Shown here in pieces: positions 5,970 through 13,569 of a stretch of DNA of 33,999 nucleotides. The stretch's first letter is position 1. Every line of letters begins with the position of its first letter. Position numbers and translations under genes: made by a program. The notes beneath the pieces were generated by a model. The model did not search any database. It was not told where the DNA came from and was given only the letters and a program-made list of their open reading frames with translations. The DNA lies in the NCBI RefSeq assembly GCF_007713685.1, contig NZ_VMRJ01000007.1:230969-264967 (forward strand), read 5' to 3'. The stretch is from Hymenobacter setariae (GTDB taxonomy: Bacteria; Bacteroidota; Bacteroidia; Cytophagales; Hymenobacteraceae).

Positions 5970-8588
5970 ATGCCCCAAGATACCCTCAAGCTGCCCGAAC
6001 TCTCCCTGGTCGTCCTCATTGGCAGCACGGGGGCGGGAAAGTCTACGTTTGCCCGGCGCTTGTTTAAGCCCACCGAGATAGTGTCGTCGGACGTGTGCCG
6101 GGGGCTAGTGGCCGACGATGAAAACGACCAATCGGCGAGCGGCGACGCCTTTGAGCTGCTGCACTACTTGGTGGCCAAGCGCCTGAAGCGCGGGCTGCTC
6201 ACCGTGGTCGATGCCACCAACGTGCAGGCCGAGGGCCGCAAGCCGCTGGTAGCCCTGGCCCGGCAGTACCACGTGCTGCCGGTGGCCATCGTGCTCGACG
6301 TGCCCGATGCCGTAGCCCACGCCCGCAACGCCCACCGGCCCGACCGCCGCCACCTAGGGCCCCATGTGATAGCCCGCCACCGCCAAGACCTGCGCCGCAG
6401 CCTGCGCAACCTGCGCGACGAGGGCTTCCGGCACATCTTCCACCTGCGCGGCGTGGAGGAAGTAGACGCCGTGCAGGGCATCTTGCGCGACCGCCTCTAC
6501 AACAACCGCAAGGAAGAAACGGGGCCGTTTGACATCATCGGCGACGTGCACGGCTGCTACGACGAGTTGCTGGCGCTGCTCGGCGACCTAGGCTACCAAG
6601 TCGAAGCCGAGCCGGTGGTTGACGTGCGCGACCTCGGCATCCGGGTGACGCCCCCGGCCGGGCGGCGGGCCATTTTCCTAGGTGACCTCGTGGACCGTGG
6701 GCCGGCCTCACCGCAAGTATTACGCCTGGCGATGAGCATGGTGCGCAGCGGCGCGGCGCTGTGCGTGCCCGGCAACCACGACATCAAGCTGCTGCGCCAC
6801 CTCAACGGCAAGAAAGTGACCGCCAACCACGGCCTGGCCGAAACCCTGGCCCAGCTCGAAGGCGAGTCGGACAGCTTCAAAGGGCAGGTGCGGCAGTTTC
6901 TGGATGGGCTGGTGAGCCACTACGTGCTCGATGGCGGCAAGTTGGTAGTGGCCCACGCCGGCCTCACCGAGGAAATGCAGGGCCGTGGCTCGGGCGCCGT
7001 GCGGGCCTTCGCGCTGTTTGGTGAAACGACCGGCGAAATCGACGAGTTTGGCTTGCCCATCCGCTACGAGTGGGCCCGCGAATACCGCGGCCGGGCGATG
7101 GTGGTATTCGGCCACACGCCGGTGCCCGATGCCGAGTGGCTCAACAACACCATTGATATTGACACGGGCTGCGTATTTGGCGGCCGCCTCACGGCCCTGC
7201 GCTACCCCGAGCGCGAACTGGTGGACGTGCCCGCCGCTCGCGTGTACTGCGAGCCGGCGCGCCCGCTCAACTACCACGCCGCCCAGCTCGCGGCGGCAGG
7301 TGCAGCCGCCGAAGGCGACCTCAGCGCCCAGCACCAGCAAGACGACGTGCTCGACATTCGGGACGTCACGGGCAAGCAGTTTATTGAAACCCGCTTGCTG
7401 CGCGGCGTGACCGTGCGCGAGGAAAACGCGGTGGCCGCCCTGGAGGTCATGTCGCGCTTTGCGCTGCATCCTAAGTGGCTGCTGTATTTGCCGCCCACCA
7501 TGTCGCCCACCGAAACCTCGGAGCTGCCCGACCTGCTCGAGCACCCCGCCGAAGCCTTCGCCTACTACCAAAAGCTGGGCGTGGAGCGCGTGGTGTGCGA
7601 AGAAAAGCACATGGGCAGCCGCGTGGTCGTGGTGCTGGGCAAGGACGAGGCCGCTATCCAGCGCCGCCTGGGCCTGACGGGCGAAGGTATCGGCAAGTGC
7701 TACACCCGCACCGGCCGCAATTTCTTCACCGACAAAGACCTAGAAACCGCTTTCCTGGCCCGGCTGCGCGACGCCCTGACCACGGCCGGCTTCTGGGACA
7801 AATTCAGCACCGACTGGGTGTGCCTCGATGCCGAGTTGCTGCCGTGGTCGGCCAAGGCCCAGGAGCTAGTAAAAAACCAGTACGCCGCCGTAGCCGCTGC
7901 TGCCACCGCCGCCCTGCCCCAGGTCGAAGCCGTGCTGGCCGAAGCCGCCGCCCGCGACCTAGGAGGCGCCGAGGCGCTACTGGCCCGCACCACCGCCCGC
8001 CGCCAAGCCGCCGCCGACTACGCCGACGCCTACCGCCGCTACTGCTGGCCGGTGCACTCGCTCGACGACCTCAAGCTGGCACCCTTCCACCTGCTTGCCA
8101 CCGAGGGCAAAACCTACTTCGACCGCGACCACGCCTGGCACATGGAAACCCTGCGCACCCTCGCCCTCGCCGACCCCGGCCTGCTGCGCGCCACGCCCTA
8201 CCGCGTGGTACCCCTAGGTGACCCCAGCGAGGTCGAAAGCGCCATTCAGTGGTGGACTGACCTCACCGCGGCCGGCGGCGAAGGCATGGTGGTGAAGCCC
8301 TACGACTTCATCCCGCTCAATGCCCGCAGCCTCCTCCAGCCCGCCCTCAAGTGCCGGGGCCGCGAGTACCTGCGCATCATCTACGGCCCCGACTACCTGC
8401 TACCCGGCAACCTAGAGCGCCTGCGCCAGCGCAACGTAAAAACCAAGCGCAACCTGGCTTTGCGCGAGTTTGCCCTGGGTGTGGAAGGACTGGAAAGGTT
8501 CGTAGCTGGGCAGCCGCTGCGGCGCGTGCATCAGTGCGTGTTTGGCGTGCTCGCGCTGGAAAGCGAGGCGGTGGACCCTAGGTTGTAA
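5970..8588 (+). CDS. pnkp: Pnkp, RNA-repair polynucleotide kinase-phosphatase-ligase
   Basis: This 872-residue enzyme heals and seals broken RNA, typically anticodon-cleaved tRNA, together with Hen1. All three modules are present. Kinase: P-loop GSTGAGKST at 18-26 (Lys24) and Asp42 in SSDVCRG. Metallophosphatase: Asp192 and His194 in DIIGDVHG, Asp239 and Arg243 in GDLVDRGP, Asn269-His270 in GNHD, then VVAHAG and FGHTP. Ligase/adenylyltransferase: nucleophile Lys546 in EEKHMGSR, with GEGMVVKP and KCRGREYLRIIYGP toward the C-terminus. Length is close to the ~870 residues of characterised bacterial Pnkp, and key residues in all three modules are intact. The gene is divergent from the toxin-antitoxin pair and separated from hen1 by ~3.7 kb; in many bacteria the two are adjacent. 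If hen1 is really broken, repair would proceed without 3'-end methylation. Confidence 0.96.
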   Translation: MPQDTLKLPELSLVVLIGSTGAGKSTFARRLFKPTEIVSSDVCRGLVADDENDQSASGDAFELLHYLVAKRLKRGLLTVVDATNVQAEGRKPLVALARQYHVLPVAIVLDVPDAVAHARNAHRPDRRHLGPHVIARHRQDLRRSLRNLRDEGFRHIFHLRGVEEVDAVQGILRDRLYNNRKEETGPFDIIGDVHGCYDELLALLGDLGYQVEAEPVVDVRDLGIRVTPPAGRRAIFLGDLVDRGPASPQVLRLAMSMVRSGAALCVPGNHDIKLLRHLNGKKVTANHGLAETLAQLEGESDSFKGQVRQFLDGLVSHYVLDGGKLVVAHAGLTEEMQGRGSGAVRAFALFGETTGEIDEFGLPIRYEWAREYRGRAMVVFGHTPVPDAEWLNNTIDIDTGCVFGGRLTALRYPERELVDVPAARVYCEPARPLNYHAAQLAAAGAAAEGDLSAQHQQDDVLDIRDVTGKQFIETRLLRGVTVREENAVAALEVMSRFALHPKWLLYLPPTMSPTETSELPDLLEHPAEAFAYYQKLGVERVVCEEKHMGSRVVVVLGKDEAAIQRRLGLTGEGIGKCYTRTGRNFFTDKDLETAFLARLRDALTTAGFWDKFSTDWVCLDAELLPWSAKAQELVKNQYAAVAAAATAALPQVEAVLAEAAARDLGGAEALLARTTARRQAAADYADAYRRYCWPVHSLDDLKLAPFHLLATEGKTYFDRDHAWHMETLRTLALADPGLLRATPYRVVPLGDPSEVESAIQWWTDLTAAGGEGMVVKPYDFIPLNARSLLQPALKCRGREYLRIIYGPDYLLPGNLERLRQRNVKTKRNLALREFALGVEGLERFVAGQPLRRVHQCVFGVLALESEAVDPRL

Positions 8589-8624
8589 GTAGTTGGATGT
8601 GGCGCTTTAGGCTGCTGTGCTGAC

Positions 8625-8753
8625 GTGGAACCCCACCCCCGGCCCCTCCCCTCCGGGAGAGGGGAGGCGACCGCAAGTAGACGTTTGCAGTCATCAGGCA
8701 CCCCTCTCCCGGAGGGGAGGGGCCGGGGGTGGGGTTCCACGAGCGACGAGCAA
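8625..8753. repeat. Inverted repeat A, copy 2
   Basis: Arms 8625-8664 and 8701-8740 are perfect reverse complements over 40 bp around a 36-bp spacer, with the same GC-rich core as copy 1. Only the right side keeps the outer GAGCGACGAGCAA extension (8741-8753). It lies just after pnkp and before the amidohydrolase, so copies 1 and 2 bracket the whole hen1-pnkp region. A longer frame for the next gene that starts inside this repeat is an artefact. Confidence 0.93.
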
Positions 8754-8831
8754 CACAACTTCAGCTCCAACCCTCCGCCAGCTGCACACCTCTATTCTCT
8801 AGCAACGCAGCCCGATACTTCTGCTATACTA

Positions 8832-10223
8832 ATGCGCCTTCTCCAACTCCTGTTTTCCGTCATTCTCGCAAGTGCACTGTCGGCGCAAGCGCAGGACCTG
8901 ACCATCATCCACGCCAACATAATCGACGTGGCTACCGGGCAAATTAGGCCCGACCAAACGGTAGTTGTCACCGGCAAGCGCATTACAAAAGTAGGCCCAA
9001 CCAGCGGCCCTAGGCCCCGCCGGGGCCGCGTGGTCGATGCCAGCGGGCAATACCTCATCCCCGGCCTCTGGGACATGCACACGCATGTGTACTTCGATGG
9101 TACTGCCAGTGCGGGCACGCAGCTGATTTTGCCGTTGTTGGTGGCCAATGGCATCACGGGCATCCGCGATATGGGCAGTCAGCTCGACTCCATTTTGCGA
9201 GCGCGGGCGGCCGTGGCCAGCCACCGGCTGCTGGGCCCTCGAATGCTGGTGAGTGGCCCTATGCTCGACGGGCCCAAGTCGCCCTACAAGGCATCTATCG
9301 CCATTGCCACTCCCGACGATGGACGCCGGGCCGTGACGATGCTAAAAGCGCGAGGCGTTGATTTTATTAAGATTCAGTCGCTGGTGCCACGTGAGGCTTA
9401 CTTCGCCATTGCGCAGGCAGCCAAGGCAGCAGGCCTGCCTTTTGAGGGGCATGTGCCCGATGCCGTGCGCGCCACCGAAGCTGTGAAAGCCGGCCAACGC
9501 AGCTTCGAACACCTGATAGGTATTTTCGAAGCCAGCTCGACCACCGAAGACCAGTACATGGCGGGCGCTCCTAAACTGCCAGCCCGCCTACTCGCCACCT
9601 ACGACCCCACTCGCGAGACTGGCATAATCAAGTTCTTAGGTCAGCATCGCGAGGTGTGGCAGTGCCCGACCCTCTTCTGGGAGCGTGGCCAGTGGTTGGT
9701 CGATAGCATTGCGTGGCACCAGGACCCCGACCTAGGCTACGCCGGGGCCAGTTGGGTAACGCAACGCTGGCCTAAGTCCCAGCTCGGCATTGCGCGCAGC
9801 CTCGATACCGACCCGCTGGCCGTGCGTGCCCGCTTCGTGAACCACGAGCTGGACATCGTGCGCAAGCTGCACGCGGCGGGCGTCGGCTTCTTGGCCGGCA
9901 CCGATATGCCAGCAGGCGTAGACCTGATTCCGGGCGCGAGCCTGCACCTCGAGTTGCAGCGCTTCGTGGCGGCTGGCTTCACGCCATTGGAGGCTCTGCA
10001 AACAGCCACCCTCAATCCCGCTAAGTATTACCACCGCCTACAGGATTTTGGCTCGGTGCAGGCCGGCCGACTCGCCGACTTAGTGCTACTCAGCGCCAAT
10101 CCGCTGGAGAACATTGCCAACACTCGCAAAATCACGGGTGTGCTGACCGATGGGCAATACCTATCGCGGCCCGACCTCGATGCCTTGCAACGCCGCTTGC
10201 AACGGGTGGCTGCTACTAAGTAG
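8832..10223 (+). CDS. Secreted amidohydrolase-superfamily metal-dependent hydrolase
   Basis: A 463-residue amidohydrolase of the imidazolonepropionase/prolidase-like group, which hydrolyses amide or related bonds using one or two metals. Residues 1-20 form a signal peptide ending in ALSAQA, so it works in the periplasm or outside. The beta-sandwich start is followed by His83 and His85 in DMHTH, a candidate carboxylated Lys180 in DFIKIQS, His207 in EGHVP, His227 in FEHLIG and Asp358 in GTDMP; together these form the full metal set. The C-terminus has TLNPAKYY and GRLADLVLLSANPL, usual for the family. The start is ATG 8832, because upstream in-frame codons lie in repeat A. It stands alone between pnkp and a DUF5672 gene. 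The substrate is unknown; secreted peptidase- and lactonase-like members exist. Confidence 0.88.
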   Translation: MRLLQLLFSVILASALSAQAQDLTIIHANIIDVATGQIRPDQTVVVTGKRITKVGPTSGPRPRRGRVVDASGQYLIPGLWDMHTHVYFDGTASAGTQLILPLLVANGITGIRDMGSQLDSILRARAAVASHRLLGPRMLVSGPMLDGPKSPYKASIAIATPDDGRRAVTMLKARGVDFIKIQSLVPREAYFAIAQAAKAAGLPFEGHVPDAVRATEAVKAGQRSFEHLIGIFEASSTTEDQYMAGAPKLPARLLATYDPTRETGIIKFLGQHREVWQCPTLFWERGQWLVDSIAWHQDPDLGYAGASWVTQRWPKSQLGIARSLDTDPLAVRARFVNHELDIVRKLHAAGVGFLAGTDMPAGVDLIPGASLHLELQRFVAAGFTPLEALQTATLNPAKYYHRLQDFGSVQAGRLADLVLLSANPLENIANTRKITGVLTDGQYLSRPDLDALQRRLQRVAATK

Positions 10224-10407
10224 CCTAGGTACTAAAAGGCAGGTCTAGCATAGCGCCACACCTTACTAAGCGCCTTGCTTGGGAATATGCTTTATCAAAG
10301 AAAGGCCTGAAGCACAAGTCGCTGACGTCTAGAAAAACAACCTTACTCTCGCTGGTTTTAGCGGGCCGGCACAGTAGCTTTACCGGCACTTTCTGCCCAC
10401 CTTTCTT

Positions 10408-11184
10408 ATGCCTGAAAACCTACTTACCACTCTTATTCCGCTGCGACTAGAAGTACCCTCGCCGCTGGAAATCATTTCGCTCGACCAGACCATCAAGGTT
10501 TTAAACAAGTACCCGATTACGTTCATGGCGCCGATGACCTTGGACACAACGTGGTACGAAGATTACTGCCGGGGCAAGATTGAAGCCCACGTTGAGCGGT
10601 TCGACTGGCAAGGCTCGCAAGCCTTCGCCGAATTGCAGCTCGACGCGCATTTCTATGAGCGATTCTTACCCTATAAGTATATGCTCATCTGCCACCTCGA
10701 CGCCTTCGTGTTTCGCGATGAGGTAGAGTACTGGTGCAACATGGACTACGACTACATCGGGTCGGTTATTTATAATCCTAGGTGGGTGCTAAAAAACGAT
10801 TTCAAGCGCAAGCTAACCGGCTTCACGCCACCCGAGTACTTTGGCAACGGCGGTTTTGCGCTTAAAAAAATCAGCAGCTTCTACCACATCACCTCCAAGT
10901 ACCGTTGGTATTTGCAATTTAATTTTTGGCTTCGCAAAAAGCGCGGCCAGGGCTTGCTCGACGATATTTTCCTGACTCAGCACTTCCCTAAGCTCACCAC
11001 TTTCAAGATGCCGCCTCGCGCCCTGGCCGAAAAATTTGGTGCGGCCTACGAGGAGTGGGACGCAAACAAGCTCCCGTTCAACAACGAGGACGATAGCACG
11101 CTACCCTTCGGCATCCACGCCTGGATTCAGCTTAACCAAGACTACTGGAAGCCGAGTATTCGCCGGGCCGGATACACTATCTAA
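10408..11184 (+). CDS. DUF5672 family protein, probably glycosyltransferase-like
   Basis: A 258-residue protein with the features I associate with DUF5672: residues ~90-135 read YKYMLICHLDAFVFRDEVEYW followed by MDYDYIGSVIYNP, and ~147-153 read GNGGFALK. The pattern of an acidic DAFVF motif, DYIG and GNGGF resembles a nucleotide-sugar-dependent GT-A fold, with Asp98 as a possible metal-site residue, but this is an inference. FGIHAW near the end supplies a late His, also usual in GT-A enzymes. There is no signal peptide or membrane segment, so it is likely cytoplasmic and may act on cell-surface glycans. It is single, preceded by 184 bp with no evident element beyond a CCTAGG at 10224, and followed by a strong hairpin at 11215. 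Confidence 0.72.
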   Translation: MPENLLTTLIPLRLEVPSPLEIISLDQTIKVLNKYPITFMAPMTLDTTWYEDYCRGKIEAHVERFDWQGSQAFAELQLDAHFYERFLPYKYMLICHLDAFVFRDEVEYWCNMDYDYIGSVIYNPRWVLKNDFKRKLTGFTPPEYFGNGGFALKKISSFYHITSKYRWYLQFNFWLRKKRGQGLLDDIFLTQHFPKLTTFKMPPRALAEKFGAAYEEWDANKLPFNNEDDSTLPFGIHAWIQLNQDYWKPSIRRAGYTI

Positions 11185-11214
11185 AGCAGTAGCCTAGGGT
11201 ACTACCTATAGTCA

Positions 11215-11258
11215 GGCAAAGCATCCCCGCGTATGGCCACGCGCGGGGATGCTTTGCC
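11215..11258. terminator. Hairpin after the DUF5672 gene
   Basis: A perfect 17-bp stem pairs 11215-11231 (GGCAAAGCATCCCCGCG) with 11242-11258 around a 10-base loop. There is no T tract after it on the + strand, so it may act as a stabilising or bidirectional terminator rather than a classical intrinsic one. Confidence 0.65.
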
Positions 11259-11479
11259 CCTATACATCGCTGCTCATGCGCCAGGCTGCCTTCCTAGGCT
11301 AGCGCTGGCTAATGCATGAGTGCCCGGTCCGTTGTCGTCCATTGGTGCACCACTTCGCCAATGCTGCGGGCGGCACTATCACCAAGCGTGGCTGGCAAGC
11401 ACTGGCAGCAACCAAACTGTTCCAATAGCGTGTAAGCGTGCCCTTAAGTGAGCTAGGTTGAGAGAAGACAGCCTAGTAC
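11259..11479. other. Intergenic stretch without a recognised element
   Basis: No gene is supported here. It holds one CCTAGG (11293). On the minus strand a 44-codon frame without a start codon (containing LLEQFGCCQCLPATLGDSAA) lies between stops; it may be a decayed gene remnant or chance, and I recognise nothing in it. Confidence 0.5.
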
Positions 11480-11507
11480 TTTGATGGTATAAAGTTGTGT
11501 ACATTTA
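11480..11507 (+). promoter_or_regulatory. Possible Bacteroidota promoter for the ECF sigma gene
   Basis: TTTG at 11480-11483 and TACATTTA at 11500-11507 resemble the Bacteroidota -33 (TTTG) and -7 (TAnnTTTG, seven of eight) elements with a 16-bp gap, slightly short. A start site near 11515 would favour the GTG at 11554 as the sigma-factor start. Confidence 0.3.
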
Positions 11508-11553
11508 CTTTCACGCTACACACTCCCTTTATCCCACCTATTATCACGGCGTT

Positions 11554-12150
11554 GTGACTTCCCTATCGTCGCCAGCTTACGGTGCCTGGACCGACGCAGC
11601 GCTGCTGCAAGCGCTGCTGGCCGACGACCGTGCCGCCTTTGCCGAGCTCTACGAGCGCTATTGGTACCGGGTATTTGCGCTAGCCTATCGCCGGCTCAAG
11701 TCGCGCGAAACGGCGGAGGAGTTGGTGCAGGACTTATTTACTACTCTTTGGCACAAGCGCCACGAGCACGCCATTGAGCACCTAGAGCACTACCTGATGG
11801 CAGCTATCAGCCGCCGGGTCATTGGGCACCTGCGGGCCCACCAAGTGCGCACGGCCTACGCCGACTACTGCCGCTGGTACCAAGCCAGCACCACCGAGGA
11901 AACCGAACAAACCCTGGCCGCCGCCGACCTCACCGAAGCTTTTGCCCAGGCCCTGCTGCACCTGCCCGAGCAGTCGCGCGAAATATTCCGACTCAGCCGG
12001 CTCGAGCATTTTTCCGTGCAGGAAATCTCGTTGCGCCTGAATATTTCGGCTAAAACGGTGGAGTATCACATCACCAAATCGCTGCGCCTATTGCGCACGC
12101 ACCTGCGGGACTTTGTGCTAGTAGCACTCTTGTTTTTCCTGCTCTATTAA
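11554..12150 (+). CDS. ECF sigma factor (FecI-like) of the polysaccharide locus
   Basis: An RNA polymerase sigma factor of the extracytoplasmic-function group, ~198 residues. Region 2 is near the N-terminus (FAELYERYWYRVFALAYRRL, then ETAEELVQDLFTTLWHKR) and region 4 near the C-terminus (LPEQSREIFRLSRLEHFSVQ, then EISLRLNISAKTVEYHITKS). The protein ends in a short hydrophobic tail (FVLVALLFFLLY). It is followed by a FecR anti-sigma gene and a SusC with a signalling domain, the standard arrangement for substrate-induced expression: glycan at the receptor leads to FecR release of sigma, which then turns on the locus. The start is uncertain: GTG 11554 fits family length and the possible promoter, while GTG 11497 would add 19 residues of unusual composition. 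Confidence 0.88.
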   Translation: MTSLSSPAYGAWTDAALLQALLADDRAAFAELYERYWYRVFALAYRRLKSRETAEELVQDLFTTLWHKRHEHAIEHLEHYLMAAISRRVIGHLRAHQVRTAYADYCRWYQASTTEETEQTLAAADLTEAFAQALLHLPEQSREIFRLSRLEHFSVQEISLRLNISAKTVEYHITKSLRLLRTHLRDFVLVALLFFLLY

Positions 12151-12212
12151 TCGGCTTGCCTGTGCGGCGACGCGCGCAGCAGCAACCTTTTCTAGTTAAA
12201 ATCCGGGTTCGT

Positions 12213-12298
12213 AGAATAAATATTTATTCTTACTAAATTACTGATTTCAAGCATCTTGCTTAGTATAAATCTCTTTATACTAGCACTATTAATCAGTA
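12213..12298. promoter_or_regulatory. AT-rich cluster of palindromes between sigma and fecR
   Basis: A perfect 18-bp palindrome AGAATAAATATTTATTCT lies at 12213-12230. A 9-bp inverted repeat TAGTATAAA/TTTATACTA follows at 12261-12269 and 12274-12282, itself nested within ACTGATT (12240-12246) and AATCAGT (12292-12298). The surrounding AT content contrasts sharply with the flanking genes. It could be a promoter/operator region for the fecR-susC transcript or an attenuator separating sigma from anti-sigma expression. Confidence 0.45.
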
Positions 12299-12378
12299 TT
12301 TAGCAAAAAAATACACCTAGGCGTTAGGGGTCATTAGCAGTTGCGCGTCTTCTCCAGCAGAAGCCCGCTCCTCTCGCT

Positions 12379-13422
12379 ATGCTGTCCCAAACCGAATTTG
12401 ACGCCTTGCTCCAACGCTACCTCGCCGGCCAGTGCCAACCCGGCGAGCAGCAGCTTGTGGAGCAGTGGAGCCAGCAGCTCGGCGAGGCCGACGACCAGCC
12501 CCTACCCGCTCACTTACAGGCCCAAGTAAAAGCGGCTGTGTGGGACCGCATTGCGCAGCTCACGGCCGACGAGCCGGCCGCTGCACCAGCGCCTATTGTA
12601 GTACCGTTTATTGCACCACGCCGGTCTTTCTGGCGCGAGCCGGCCCTGCGCTGGGCCGCAGCTGCTGTACTGACCCTAGGGGCCGGGGCTGCCTGGTGGC
12701 TACCGCGCCCGGCGGCCACCGTAGCCACTACTTCGCACTGGGTACGGCGCACCAATGCCAGCGTGCAGGCACAGCACCTGCAGCTGGCCGATGGCAGCCA
12801 CGTGACCCTAGCCACCGGCAGCACCCTCAAATACCGGTCGGACCTGGCTGGTGCGCGGCGCGAAGTGTACCTCACGGGCCAGGCCTGCTTTAAGGTAGCC
12901 AAGAACCCCGACCGGCCATTTTTGGTGTACACCGACAAGCTCGTGACCACGGTCCTAGGTACCACTTTCTTGGTGAAGGCCTACGCCGGCGAGCCCGGCT
13001 TAGTGGCCGTGCGCGAAGGGCGCGTGGCCGTGCAGCGCCGCCAGGGCGCCGAGCTAGACGCCACCCCCAACCAGCTGGCTGCGGCAGGCGTGCTGCTGCT
13101 GCCCAACCAGCAGGCCACCTACTCGACCAAGACCAAGCACCTAGCCAAAGCTTTGGTTGACAAGCCTGTTATCCTCGCTCCGCAGCCACTGGCTTTCAAA
13201 AACCGGCCCGTGACGGAAGTGCTGGCCGCGCTCGAAAAAGCTTACGGCGTCAACATCGTGTACGACCCTACCCGGCTGAGCGCCTGCACCGTGACAATAG
13301 CCTTCGACGAAGAGTCCTTATTTGACCAGCTAGATACTTTGTGCAAAACCTTGAATGCCAAGTATAAGCTGGCCAATAATGCCCAAATTATCTTCGAAAG
13401 TAGCGGCTGCTCCGCTAGCTAG
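12379..13422 (+). CDS. FecR-family anti-sigma factor
   Basis: A 347-residue inner-membrane anti-sigma factor. Residues 1-~60 form the cytoplasmic sigma-binding part (FDALLQRYLAGQCQPGEQQL, then EQWSQQL). A single membrane segment spans ~91-109 (RWAAAAVLTLGAGAAWWLP). The periplasmic part has the FecR fold at ~125-225 (LADGSHVTLATGSTLKYRS, then REVYLTGQACFKVAKNPDRP and TTVLGTTFLVKAY), followed by the Bacteroidota-specific DUF4974 C-terminus at ~270-345 (FKNRPVTEVLAALEKAYGVN to LDTLCKTLNAKYKL). DUF4974 is thought to contact the STN domain of the partner SusC, which is encoded next with a 147-bp gap. It should hold the ECF sigma factor (11554-12150) until the receptor signals. Confidence 0.94.
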   Translation: MLSQTEFDALLQRYLAGQCQPGEQQLVEQWSQQLGEADDQPLPAHLQAQVKAAVWDRIAQLTADEPAAAPAPIVVPFIAPRRSFWREPALRWAAAAVLTLGAGAAWWLPRPAATVATTSHWVRRTNASVQAQHLQLADGSHVTLATGSTLKYRSDLAGARREVYLTGQACFKVAKNPDRPFLVYTDKLVTTVLGTTFLVKAYAGEPGLVAVREGRVAVQRRQGAELDATPNQLAAAGVLLLPNQQATYSTKTKHLAKALVDKPVILAPQPLAFKNRPVTEVLAALEKAYGVNIVYDPTRLSACTVTIAFDEESLFDQLDTLCKTLNAKYKLANNAQIIFESSGCSAS

Positions 13423-13569
13423 CTTTCGGACTGACCCGGGCCTTTTGTGCTGCACTATCCTACTTGTCTACTGTAGGCTGCCCGCCGGCTGCCCTTGCGC
13501 TAACGAGCGCTCCGCAGCCGGCCCTCTTTCCTCGCTTTTTCTTTTCCCCACCACAAACGTTTCCGGTAC

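Noticed and set aside
8625..8831. N-terminal extension of the amidohydrolase starting inside repeat A
   Set aside because: The extension encodes the repeat-derived RPLPSGRGE-type peptide; ATG 8832 gives a normal signal peptide.
11270..11440. Minus-strand open stretch with protein-like composition
   Set aside because: It is 44 codons between stops, lacks a start codon, and shows no recognised domain; kept only as a possible gene remnant.
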